A stretch of DNA of 64,000 nt from Ischnura elegans (taxonomy: Eukaryota; Arthropoda; Insecta; Odonata; Coenagrionidae): contig NC_060246.1 of assembly GCF_921293095.1 (NCBI RefSeq), positions 88,409,030 through 88,473,029 of the forward strand, given 5' to 3'. The position numbers were made by a program, and so were the translations under genes. How positions within the stretch are numbered: the stretch's first letter is position 1; every line of letters begins with the position of its first letter. This document shows positions 24,301 through 33,504 of the stretch, piece by piece. Below the pieces are notes generated by a model that was not told the origin of the DNA, did no database searches, and saw nothing but the letters and a program-made list of their open reading frames with translations.

Positions 24301-27300
24301 GAAGGGCAATATCCACGGATATTTGTATCCAATCCGACCATCCCTAGTTTTTATCTACCAAAAATTCCATAGTTATTATGGCTTAGTTTCTGTAGGTTCC
24401 AATCTCAGTCCACAACTTTCAATTGGAGAGAGAAAGTCAGAGGATAAGTGCCTGCAGATTAGCTGTCTCTTAAGGGTGTGTTTGGCAGGCAATTCCCACA
24501 GGAAACAGTTTTGGGGATGGGTCTGGGCCCCATAACCCTGGTATCTGCCCTAGGATTAAGTTTTGGGACTTTGCTAACAACTTAAATCAGCCATTACCAA
24601 ATAGCATTCAAAATATTTTTAAGATGAGGAAACCAAAAGTGGTCATTACAGTTGCATTAAGAATTTTATAAAGATTTATATTTTTATTTTATAAAGATTG
24701 CATTTACCTCTGATGTAAAATAATGATCTGCTGCCTGCATTGGTTGTGTTATACTTCCAATGACAAGGCCATGAAAGGTATTTCTTTCCGTCAATGGCTC
24801 TGGTTTGTTGTAGTAATTGCTCAAGGTCAAATGGCCAAAATATTGCCTGGCAGGTGTAACCATACTGGAAGAAAAATGGTATGCCAATTTCAATCCATTG
24901 CACATTGTACTCTGCTATCAATGGTGCCAAATAAGGCAGTTGTCTCAACTTTCCAACCTGGGTTCACACTTACTCCAGTTTTCCTTGTGCTGTGGAATGT
25001 AAGTAACGGAAGGCAGCTGTAGTGAATGAGTTGATGATTCCTGGTGGGATATGAGGGTTATAATCACGGACATAGCCATTATGATCTTCGTCTAGTCGCA
25101 GTAACCCATGCTCCACCATGAAATCTTTACCTGAATAACAGAAAAATATTTTGTAGGCTCTTCCATTTTAGGTTTTTATAAAAATTTTTACTACAAAATT
25201 AAACTGATAGATGTGAATTAAGATTGAATTCTAATTTCTTGCAGTTATTCTTTATGCTGATTTATGTAACTTCTTGTTATTAATTACCAAAAAGTGCTGG
25301 TAACCACTCATTGTAGCAGACATGCTGATATGCATCAATGCAGTATTTTCTTGCTTCTTGGTAGAGTCTTTCATCTCCCCAGGTTGGATTAAGTTTTTGG
25401 AATTCTTTGGCAATGAGATTATGCCACCTTAAGAGTAAGGTGTGTAATACTGTGAGATCCGGGTGAAGATTTACTCTTACATCCCCTGCAATGGAATAGA
25501 ATAAAATTTTATTTTTCATATTTCGTAGAAAGTATGAAGGATTAAATGAGCTAATACATATTTACATGTTCCTGGTACTCAAAGACTAGCAGAAGAAAAT
25601 CTAGATTGCATGGCCAGGAGTTAGGCAATAGATAGAGTGTCCTCCAACCTATTTTGAACTTGCGAAAGATCCACAGAGAAAAAATCATTCGCCTTGACTG
25701 GGACTCGAACCCGGATCCCCCAATTTCCGGTCGAGTGCTTTAGCCACCGTTCTTCCCCGTGGATATTTGCGGATACCACCGGACTAGGTGTTGCTGGACT
25801 GCAGGGCATATGATGCCACAAGCAGTCCAAATCGTGCGCAAAGCGCCACGCCGAAGAGCAGGCCCGGACATGGAACACATAGGGGTGTTCGCTCTTCACT
25901 AGTTTTAAAGTATACCGGGACTAGCCGCGGTGATAACTTTTATGGGAATCACCCGCAATGCACAATCATGCGAAAGATCCACAGAGAAAAAATCATTCGC
26001 CTTGACCGGGATTCGAACCGGGATCCCCCGATTTCCGGTCGAGTGCTTTAGCTAGCTTTAGGTAGCTTAACTTGCTAAAGCATTTGACCAGAAATCGGGG
26101 GATCCGGGTTCGAATCCCGGTCAAGGCAAATGATTTTTTCTCTGTGGATCTTTCACACGATTTTGCAGTGTGGGTGACTCCCGTAAAAGTTATCAACGCG
26201 GCTAGCATTCGGAGGTCAGGGTAAGGGCTGAAGCTCCAGAGGATGTCTCTCCCTGTTACTCGATAGATTTCAGTTTTTGGCACAATTATAGCCTTCCTTG
26301 ATGTTGTAGATAGGGGAGAGAAGAATTCTTCAAGGAATCATGTATGTTTTGCATAATTTAGGAGAAATAATGCTCACCTGCTAAGTAGCATGCCTCTGAT
26401 GGTGATTTTACGTCGCAAGCACCTTTATCTTCAGCAGGAGGTAGCATTTCTCCTCCAGTATTCTTGGAAAATGTAGCTTTGAGCAGTCCACCATGATGAG
26501 TCCTCAATTTGTGTGCTTGTTCATCATTTGACCCATAGACAATTGAGAGGTCAAGGAAGCTTGTGACAGCATTCATCTAAAGTAAATGACAAGTTATCAA
26601 AATTAATTTTTCACGAATGATTTTTTGTTTTATATTATATTAAATGTTAGTCATGGAACACACAGTTTTAGTTCGTTTCATTTTGAAACAAATTATTATA
26701 AATTGACACAAACATGTGACTAAGGTAGCTTCCTCATTATTTGCTTTAATCTTCTAGAAATGATGCATCAGAAGCCTACAATAGCATTGAATCATTTACT
26801 GGTAGAATTTTATTTGATATTGTTAATCTTTCCTCGTGTTACATCCTGATGTAACCTAAACTATAATGCATAGCCTCATCTTGATCTAAAGAAAGTAAAT
26901 TTTGTACCAAATGCATGATTAATTCTAATAGAAATGATAATAATCAACCGTCATCTTAGAAACCATACTTCACCTGTTGACCAGGCCCAAGTTTGCATCC
27001 ATCTGATGGCACTGTCATTGTCCTGACAAAGTTAAGACAACGGACACCGTATTTAGAATAAAAAGGGTGTTCATCTGGAACATGGATGGGGTAACACGCT
27101 GGGTGAAGTAGGTGAGGTGGTAGTGGTCCTGAATTGTCTTTTTTACAGCATTGAATGGGACCATCCTCTGAAATGTGAAAAATAAAATTATTTTACTACA
27201 TCCTTATGTATTTTATCTACATTGATATAACAAGTGATGCCAAGGTAATATGTTTTAAATGGCATTTAACCGCATTAATTATTAAATGTGGATGACATTT

Positions 27301-30300
27301 TTATGCTTGTAACCTATTTTTTTAGTTTTATTGATTGTTGATTTGATCTCACGGGCTGTGAGTGTTATAATGTATGCCCCTTGAGTGTTGAGGTGTCTGC
27401 TTGTGTAGATTTTTAAACTCAGCTGAAGACCAAAGAGAACTTTGGATATTTTCATGGGATTTCAAATCAATGTGATTTATGCTTTTGACGCTTATTTTCA
27501 AGTGTAAAGTTTGTAGGCATCTAAGAACTAGTTTTTAAAAATGTCTTCAGAGTAAATATTTTATTAAGCACCAAAACATGATCTCTGCAAGAGCGTACTG
27601 AAAAATATTGTTGAATACATTGTTTAGATCAAAATGAATTAGTATACAAGTGGTAATGTGAAAATGTTTGCTTAGGATTGCTGGAGTCACCTACTTGATT
27701 GAGTGCTTGGACTTAGAGCCATATCATGCGCCATTAGCTGTCCCCACAATTCTAGAGATCTTGTCCAGAAATGATCTGCGCGATCTACATCTGGAAAGAG
27801 TATCATCCTGACATATGCTGCTGATGGTAGAGGATATCCCAGAACTGATCTTGGCTCCTGGAAAACAGCTGTAACAGAATAGATCACTTGAATTAAGCTA
27901 AATGAATTATATGTATATCAGTTAAGCAAGAGTATGTTTTAGGCATTCATTGTATGTATGTAGGCCCTGGCATATTTTTGTCATTAGAGAATCGGGGGTG
28001 GGCATGCATTTCAGTTGCTTACTCAGCACATTAGAGGAAAATTGACACAGAAGTAAGGACATGAAAAAGATATTTGCCTGAGCAAAGGAGGTCTTTAAGA
28101 AAAGGATAGAGTGGATGAGGGGATTTATATGCTAGAGCATTTAGAAATGGCTAGTGGAAAGTATGATCTGTAGTGTAACACATCATTATGTGGAAACTTG
28201 GATGATGAGGGAAGAGAGCAGGAAAGGATTGGTGGCATTTGACGTGTGGGTGTGGAGAAGACAAGAGAAGGTAAAGTGGATGGAGTGGAAGAGAGACCAC
28301 AAAGTGTAGGACATGGTGGGCGAAATGAGTTAACCTTTAGAGGAGTTATAGAAGAGGGTTTAGATTGAGTGAGTGCTAAGCAGAAAAGGGTTTTTCAAAG
28401 TCATGCTAGAGGGAAGAATTTTAGGTTTGGGAAGATAGAGAACAGAATTTATGGATAGAATGAATGGGAATAGGGTGGTTTCATATTATATTTTTATTGC
28501 CTAAATCAAAAGATTATTACTTCTGGAGTACGCATTTCACGCTCTTATATTTTTGAATGACGAAATCTATTTTTCGCGATTAAACGAAAAGTGAAAATTT
28601 TCAAGTGTGCGAAAACGCGACGGCTAAGTAGGAATGACGGGAAAAGTCAGTGTGACGTATTTCTGGTTCCCGCTACCGCCCTGTGAGGTGACCTTGAGGC
28701 GAGGCTTTAGCGCTGATACGACGCAGGGTGCTAGCAGGTAGCAGAGTACCCTGCTAGCAGGTAGCGCTTGGCTTAAATATGGATTATTACTACCTTATCA
28801 AATGAAGGAAACTTTCCGACCTTAGGTAATTTTAATAAGTGATTATTAACAGACGTTTTCCTGAGCTCTGTGACTCATGCATGCATTGGTAATCTCAGGC
28901 AATGTAAAACTCCTATCCTCTTGTGTAGAAACTAGGTCACTGTGACGTCACATGAAGTGGAATCGTATGGGCGCCAATCTGGCCTTTTTCAAATGAGGTT
29001 AAAATTGACCATTGCCATTCATTTAAACTGGGATTTCTATAACCAATTAAATTGTATACTATAAAAACCCTTATGGTGGGTAACGAATAGCAATCAATGC
29101 ATTTCGTTTTCTTTGATGAAGGAAACTATAACCCTATTGCCCAATATATTGGGAAATCAAAGAAATGCTGCCAAAATTCTGCCTTAACCTAATATGTAGC
29201 CTTTGGAATTCAAAAAGCGCAATATGAATGTATTATGTGTTATCCTCATAGAACTCCAAAATATCATATTTTCTGCCCAAGCGTTTGAAATTAGTTTTCT
29301 GCTCCAAAATGATGAATAAGTGACTGAAGGCTTAATATTACACATTTAAATGCTGTGGAAGGCAATCAAGGTCATCCCATCTTTACTGTAAGTCTTATAG
29401 GCATTCATATACTCCTATTATTTCAGTATCATATATTTTGTTCAACAATTTTTTCATGCCATTATTTTATGGCACTAAGTGCAAAAACTATGTGTGTGTG
29501 ATGAAGGCAACTGTCAATCTAATATTCAATTTTAAAAATAAATTTCTATAATGTTACCCTAAACTACTTTTAAATGAGCAATATTACCTTGACAATTTTA
29601 GAATAGTGTCTATGAAATAAGTAGGTAGGCTTTCTTAATGGTGCTCTACACGGGGCATGTAATAAAATATATTTTTCCAATGTGGTGTGCAAATACGTGA
29701 ATGCTTGAAGGCCACTAGAACAAGGGCTATTTTGCCATCTTGTAGTAATGCATTCTCACACTGGTCCTTGTAATTCACTGCTTTACATGACAAAATTTAA
29801 AATGTGCTCTCGCACATTGCCAGATTGTGCAAGAGTACATGTCTCATGTAAAACAGGCTGTAGTGTCAGTGAAAATTTGAAAATCTTGCATCATTATTAA
29901 ATTATTTGCTGTGAGTGATTTAATAGATTTTAAATGGATAGACATGAAACTAAAACTTCATGGATCAAGGCATTAGTAAAGTTGATTTTTAACCTTCCAT
30001 CGTGCACAATGGATCTGACAGGCACAGCACGAGTGTCTTTTTCATTTCTCAGTGCCACTAGACCCATACACTTATGCATAGACTCATAGCACTTGTAGTA
30101 GCTTTTTTTTTTTTTGACACACACTATGCAGCCTTTCAATTTTTGCATTTATGCTGACAGATCAGTGACGGATAATTTAGTATAGTTAAACAAAACAATG
30201 GCATGACAAAGCAAAATATAAGTATTATTAGCTAAATAAGTTAGCAAAATAAAAGAAACACTGATCTTATAGAATTAACCTGCTAAAATACATTACGCAT

Positions 30301-33300
30301 AATAATACTTCTAAAGAGCACATCAAATCGCATCTTGCTGGATCAGTCCGGAGCCTTATGATGGTGTGTAAAGGGGTACATATATACACAGCAAATAAGA
30401 CATCATTTGAGTGTTTTTTTTACATTAGTAATGGTGCTTTAAGCTTTAAATGTGTACCTACCACTGAGACATGCCAATTGTAAGAGTAAATAATATTTTT
30501 TCACATCTTTGCCTGTAGGCACATTGCGCCTGAACTCATCAATTCCAATATTGCACCTGACAGATGGTTAAATCTACACAAATTCATGATTACAACTTTT
30601 ATTTATAAGTTTATTCGTAAAATATTTTTACTATGTAAATTCTGAAAAAAAATGTTCAAACAAAAGTTTGGAGGTTATCTTGATATCAGTGATAGAATGA
30701 AAAATAATTTACCGTCCTGATATTTTGGTTTTGCTATTCTTACTAATGGAGTTCTGCTCATTCCCCAGGATGTTTTCTTCAGGTTGTTGCATGACCCATC
30801 TAAGGTACGGTATGGCATGTATTTTCTGCAAACAGGATCAGCTTTGCATGATCCAGACACTTCAGATATTGTAAAACCGTGGTGGCGAAGATACTCAATG
30901 AAGGTGGCTGGTGTCATCCCAAATCTGGAAAAGGTATCACATGGTAAGAATGACAGCTTGGAAGTTTTTACCATCAATGTGCTTTGAAACACTATTTCTT
31001 TTAAAAATAATATGCTAAAATGATTTCCAAAAAAATGGTTTGCCTACCTCTGAGTGAGGACTGGAATGAGTGAATTTTGGCTTTTGGGTGTGTAACTAAG
31101 ATAATATGTAATTTCCAAGGCCTAAGAATTATTTCCCTTCTCCCCTCTGAGATGGAGAGATCTCTGATTGGCTAATTCCATTGGCAGATGAATGGATGCT
31201 GCATGGGTTAGTTTATTATGAGTTTAAAACTTTTATTAAATTTAGAATCTACATTGGAGAAGGAGTATGTAGCTAGCTATGGTTTTACACTGTTTCTGGG
31301 CCCATCAGTATTCAAAACTTATTCTGGATGTAGTTTCTGTAGGAACCTAGGCTAATGGCATTATTTTATAGGATGTGAATGGAATCTAGAAATAATTATT
31401 ATGTCAGACAGTAAAGATTATTATGACATTATGGTATAAAGCAATGAATTCAAGAGTGAGAGTGTTCCTCATTGACAGTTGTTGCCATTGGGGTATTTTT
31501 AATTATGATGTGCTTGGGAGCATGGTTGAGCTGCATTGTTTTGTTTGCCACAAGCTATTGTAGTGAGGTATGTAATAATCCTCTCTTACTACATATCGTG
31601 GTTCCACAGTGTACATAAAGCCACCAAGGGTAAGCATTGATGTTGTAACCCTGATGCCAAGGCCAGTGACGGCGCTAGCAGGTGCGGGGCTAGGGGCGAA
31701 CCTTCAGTGCGGGGCCCTTCACTTAAAATATTAAACTCTATACCCCATCTACAAACTCGAGCATTTTGAATCCCTACCACTCTCTGGCTAAGTATGTGTT
31801 CCCCTCCCAAATTCACACTTCGTAATTACGCCGTTATGATACCATCACGCAGTTGTGTTCAAAATAGTATAATACAAATTAAATTTATAATCATATTTAT
31901 TCATAAAATTATAACGTAAAATAAATATAAAAAGCACGCTTTTACTTTAAATTACTGCATTATTATTCCTTTTTCATTATATTATTTTTTGTCTAGCATG
32001 GACTTAACAATACAGTAATACATAGTTGAAATTGCGTTTTCAAACTATCGTATATTTTAATTTTTTTTCACGAACGCGGAGCCCCCCAAAGCGCGGGGCC
32101 CGGGGCAGTTGCCCCGGTCGCCCCGCCCTAAGGCCGGCTCTGGCCAAGGCTTGCAGGCCATTATGTATATTTTCTTGAAAATTGGGTTGGATGGGGGCGT
32201 AAATATTTTGCAGGAATATTAAGTAGAACTGATCATTTTTTGGTATTAGTAAAAGGAAACAATTATAATTACTATAATCTTACAAACTATTTATTTTTAA
32301 GTTATTGGTTTCAGCCTAAAGTGTATGTGTGTGGAATGTTACATTCATTCTTCTTACGCTCTGTCCTTACTGATATGTGACACGAAAATCCTTATATCAA
32401 AAGCATTTGTATTTATCATGCTTCAAGGAACAATGAGTATTTCTGTTTTATTATCAATTAGCTTAAACCTTGTAGCTGTGCAGTGATTATATATTAACAA
32501 TGCATATGCATGAAATTGTAAAAAGGTTAGATAACTTACTTGTGGGCGTATTCCTGCTGTAGTTTTTTTGTAGCTCGGATTAAGGCTATTGACGTAGTAT
32601 GTAGGTTAATGGAGGGTTCATGGACACGAAAGTTGACATAGTGGCCATAAGAAGAATCATTTTTTGGTAGATATGTTGGTCCTTCGTTTTCTTTTATCAT
32701 TGCAAGTCTTCTTCCAGATAGCTCTGCCATTCTCATTCCATCTTCAACTGCTGACCTTACTTTCTCCTCTGGTATCTCATATTCTCTCTTTACTAGGAAA
32801 GGTGAAAATTTTCACTGTGAACTAACTTGGTGTTAATTTTGAACACGACTATTACACTTCTAGCATAAAGATGATAAACTTATTGCTGTTATTTTGTTAA
32901 TTTTATGGTTAAATAAAAGCCAATCGTATTCATTACAATATATGTACTCACTACTCCGACTTCACAGCTTCTTAGAGGAATTCTTTTCATATTGATCATA
33001 AGCGTTAATATACGATTTTGAGCCCATCAGCCTTGTTTCAGGGAATTCTTAGGCTGTTTTGATGCTCAAAGTTAAAGGATATTTGGGAAGAATGAGACAA
33101 GTGTTATGCTTCCAAAGTATTTTAAAAAACAGTTTGAAATTAACCCATGAATACATAGTTAAAATTTTATCTATTCAGCATAATATGTACATAATATATT
33201 TTTTAAAGTTCTGACCTTTTCTATCAGGCTTGCATATATTAATACTAATATTACCTCTGATTAGTTGCTTCAAGCCTTCATCCTCCATAGCACTGCGGAT

Positions 33301-33495
33301 TTTCCTTGTGTACATTACATAGGATTCAGGATCAAGGGAGTCATGGCATGATTCCTGTCCACCAGCTTCCCTGGCAAATGCAATGGCAGCCTCATTTGCT
33401 GCACCCATACTCCCAGCAAAAGGACATTGTCCACGTGCTGTTGAGAGTACTGCTAGACTTATCAACAATGGTTTTAATAAAGCCATCTCAAACAT
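18326..33495 (-). CDS. PXA: secreted animal haem peroxidase, chorion-peroxidase-like, complete
   Basis: Thirteen exons with GT/AG borders join without a phase error into 765 codons, from ATG 33495-33493 to TGA 18328-18326. Residues 1-22 form a signal peptide ([20 protein letters not shown]), so the protein is secreted. A cysteine-containing propeptide-like region to about 200 is followed by the peroxidase domain: [16 protein letters not shown], distal GQLMAHD (H283), calcium loop T363/F365/D367/S369, catalytic R428, proximal FRYLHS (H535), [11 protein letters not shown] (609-617), and a C-terminal [12 protein letters not shown]. The fold uses H2O2 to oxidise phenols or tyrosines, as in chorion or cuticle crosslinking. 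The haem-ester positions carry Ala282 and Leu431 instead of Asp and Glu, so covalent haem attachment is unlikely. The gene otherwise looks intact. Confidence 0.93.
18477..18582 (-). CDS. PXA exon 12
   Basis: A 106-nt exon between TTTACAG and donor GTATGT. It encodes [16 protein letters not shown] and [15 protein letters not shown], the usual helix before the C-terminal tail. It is identical in length and phase to PXB exon 49739-49844. Confidence 0.9.
18776..19428 (+). repeat. Unclassified ~650-bp interspersed repeat, plus orientation
   Basis: It runs from TAGTTTCCTTCATCAAAG to TTTAGGCAATAAAAA and matches the reverse complement of about 28485-29130 over nearly its whole length, with scattered substitutions and small gaps. 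Shared landmarks are ATGCATGCATGAGCTC, the CTGCTAGCA segment and a final AATAATCTTTTGATTTAGGC. No open frame spans it. It is a non-coding element, perhaps a non-autonomous transposon, family unknown to me. Confidence 0.8.
21112..21266. repeat. Hairpin element with 63-bp arms
   Basis: Positions 21112-21174 and 21204-21266 are imperfect inverted copies (GTAGCAGAAAATTC... and ...GAATTTACTGCCAC) around a 29-bp loop. The inner ends are TTGCTGCCAAC and GTTGGCAGCAA. It is probably a fold-back MITE. Confidence 0.75.
22115..22307 (-). CDS. PXA exon 11
   Basis: A 193-nt exon encoding [20 protein letters not shown], then [20 protein letters not shown] and [11 protein letters not shown]. This matches the conserved block 'GxxxGPT..CIL..QF.R.R.GDRFWYE' of animal peroxidases. 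PXB exon 55839-56037 is its counterpart. Confidence 0.92.
22609..22779 (-). CDS. PXA exon 10 ([11 protein letters not shown])
   Basis: A 171-nt, 57-codon, phase 0-0 exon. It encodes [20 protein letters not shown], the most conserved signature of the family. Asp609 sits where myeloperoxidase has Asn421, which hydrogen-bonds the proximal His, and the usual Gly between the two arginines is Gln613. Confidence 0.93.
22780..24707 (-). other. PXA intron 9
   Basis: A 1.9-kb intron with a hAT-like element at 23918-24346. Nothing else was recognised. Confidence 0.8.
23918..24346. mobile_element. hAT-like non-autonomous element, 429 bp, perfect 8-bp target duplication
   Basis: The ends TAGGGATGGACGGATT and the complement of AATCCGACCATCCCTA form a 16-bp inverted repeat with one mismatch. 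GTTTTTAT is identical on both sides (23910-23917 and 24347-24354). GGAT-containing subterminal motifs recur (CGGATTCGGATC on the left, TATCCACGGATA on the right), as is usual for hAT transposase binding. Confidence 0.88.
24708..24846 (-). CDS. PXA exon 9
   Basis: A 139-nt exon encoding [18 protein letters not shown], then [20 protein letters not shown] and TSE. This is the segment between the proximal histidine and the IQRxRDH motif. The phases (2 in, 0 out) match PXB exon 59412-59565, which is 15 nt longer. Confidence 0.9.
24974..25130 (-). CDS. PXA exon 8 (proximal histidine)
   Basis: A 157-nt exon encoding [16 protein letters not shown], then [21 protein letters not shown]535 in FRYLHS is the proximal haem-iron ligand (myeloperoxidase H336). 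The common FRFGHS is FRYLHS here and FRYFHS in PXB. Confidence 0.92.
25288..25485 (-). CDS. PXA exon 7 (catalytic arginine)
   Basis: A 198-nt exon encoding [20 protein letters not shown], then [16 protein letters not shown] and [17 protein letters not shown]428 corresponds to the catalytic Arg239 of myeloperoxidase. The haem-ester Glu242 position is Leu431 and the Met243 position is His432. The exon has the same length and phases as PXB exon 61592-61789. Confidence 0.93.
25661..25760 (-). repeat. SINE family A copy, minus orientation
   Basis: Read on the minus strand it has GGTGGCTAAAGCACTCGACC as an A-box-like region, GGGTTCGAGTCCC as B box, then GTCAAGGCGAATGATTTTTT and CTCTGTGGATCTTTCGC. 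The last parts are shared with the inverted pair to its right. Confidence 0.75.
25921..26205. repeat. Fold-back pair of SINE family A copies, 132-bp arms
   Basis: Arms 25921-26052 and 26074-26205 are inverted copies around a 21-bp spacer. The outer ends are CTAGCCGCGGTGATAAC and GTTATCAACGCGGCTAG; the inner ends are GTGCTTTAGC and GCTAAAGCAT. Each arm contains the B box (TTCGAATCCCGG or its complement) and the segment AATGATTTTTTCTCTGTGGA. The arms are very similar, so the pair is young or maintained. Confidence 0.88.
26378..26576 (-). CDS. PXA exon 6 (calcium loop)
   Basis: A 199-nt exon encoding [20 protein letters not shown] and onward to EACYLAG. T363, F365, D367 and S369 match the calcium-binding loop of myeloperoxidase (T168, F170, D172, S174). 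The corresponding PXB exon is 62416-62611. Confidence 0.92.
26974..27167 (-). CDS. PXA exon 5
   Basis: A 194-nt exon encoding [20 protein letters not shown], then [20 protein letters not shown] and [20 protein letters not shown]. The CC..HP.C.PI.VP..DPFY..C..FVR pattern is standard for the family; DE-HP replaces DD-P here. The match rests on this motif and on clean junctions (TTTCAG acceptor, GTGAAG donor). Confidence 0.9.
27168..27694 (-). other. PXA intron 4
   Basis: A 527-bp AT-rich intron; nothing recognised. Confidence 0.8.
27695..27868 (-). CDS. PXA exon 4 (distal histidine)
   Basis: A 174-nt exon encoding [19 protein letters not shown], then [20 protein letters not shown] and [13 protein letters not shown]283 is the distal catalytic histidine and D284 the first calcium ligand. 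The preceding residue, which is Asp in myeloperoxidase (D94, haem ester), is Ala282. Gln279 (Q91) is kept. Confidence 0.93.
27869..30712 (-). other. PXA intron 3
   Basis: A 2.8-kb intron carrying the minus-orientation copy of the ~650-bp repeat (28485-29130). The remainder is AT-rich with no gene-like signal. Confidence 0.8.
28485..29130 (-). repeat. Unclassified ~650-bp interspersed repeat, minus orientation
   Basis: This is the reverse complement of the copy at 18776-19428, starting TTTTTATTGCCTAAATCAAA and ending CTTTGATGAAGGAAACTA. The middle contains a GC-richer part with the direct repeat CTGCTAGCAGGTAGC (28731 and 28751). Confidence 0.8.
30713..30924 (-). CDS. PXA exon 3
   Basis: A 212-nt exon encoding [20 protein letters not shown], then a cysteine pair (SCKADPVC) and [10 protein letters not shown] with [13 protein letters not shown]. 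This is the start of the peroxidase domain proper, YRTxDGxCNN being a family signature. Confidence 0.92.
30925..32539 (-). other. PXA intron 2
   Basis: A 1.6-kb intron with a 479-bp hAT-like element at 31664-32142. Nothing else stands out. Confidence 0.8.
31664..32142. mobile_element. hAT-like non-autonomous element, 479 bp, perfect 8-bp target duplication
   Basis: The termini CAGTGACGGCGC and the complement of GGCCGGCTCTG are imperfect inverted repeats. GCCAAGGC is identical on both flanks (31656-31663 and 32143-32150). Both ends are very GC-rich (GCGGGGC motifs) while the middle is AT-rich, a common MITE pattern. Confidence 0.85.
32540..32792 (-). CDS. PXA exon 2
   Basis: A 253-nt exon encoding [39 protein letters not shown] and [15 protein letters not shown]. 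It is helical and charged, and lies before the catalytic domain. It corresponds to the variable propeptide-like part of chorion-type peroxidases. Confidence 0.85.
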
Positions 33496-33504
33496 CTTCT
33501 TGCC
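33255..33504 (-). CDS. PXA exon 1 of the coding region (signal peptide)
   Basis: The acceptor TTACAG ends at 33505. ATG at 33495 lies nine bases into the exon, followed by a hydrophobic leader ([15 protein letters not shown]) and [16 protein letters not shown] second ATG three codons later is also possible. An upstream frame would add MIAIPLQGKK, but those bases belong to the intron and acceptor, which is why I start at 33495. Confidence 0.88.

Larger units (their letters stand above)
25486..26377 (-). other. PXA intron 6, filled with SINE family A
   Basis: Most of this 892-bp intron consists of three tRNA-derived repeat copies: about 25661-25760 (minus), 25921-26052 (minus) and 26074-26205 (plus). 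The last two form a near-perfect fold-back structure. Confidence 0.8.

Noticed and set aside
25690-25745. Minus-strand tRNA gene
   Set aside because: Only the B-box half is convincing and the same unit recurs nearby; it is SINE family A.
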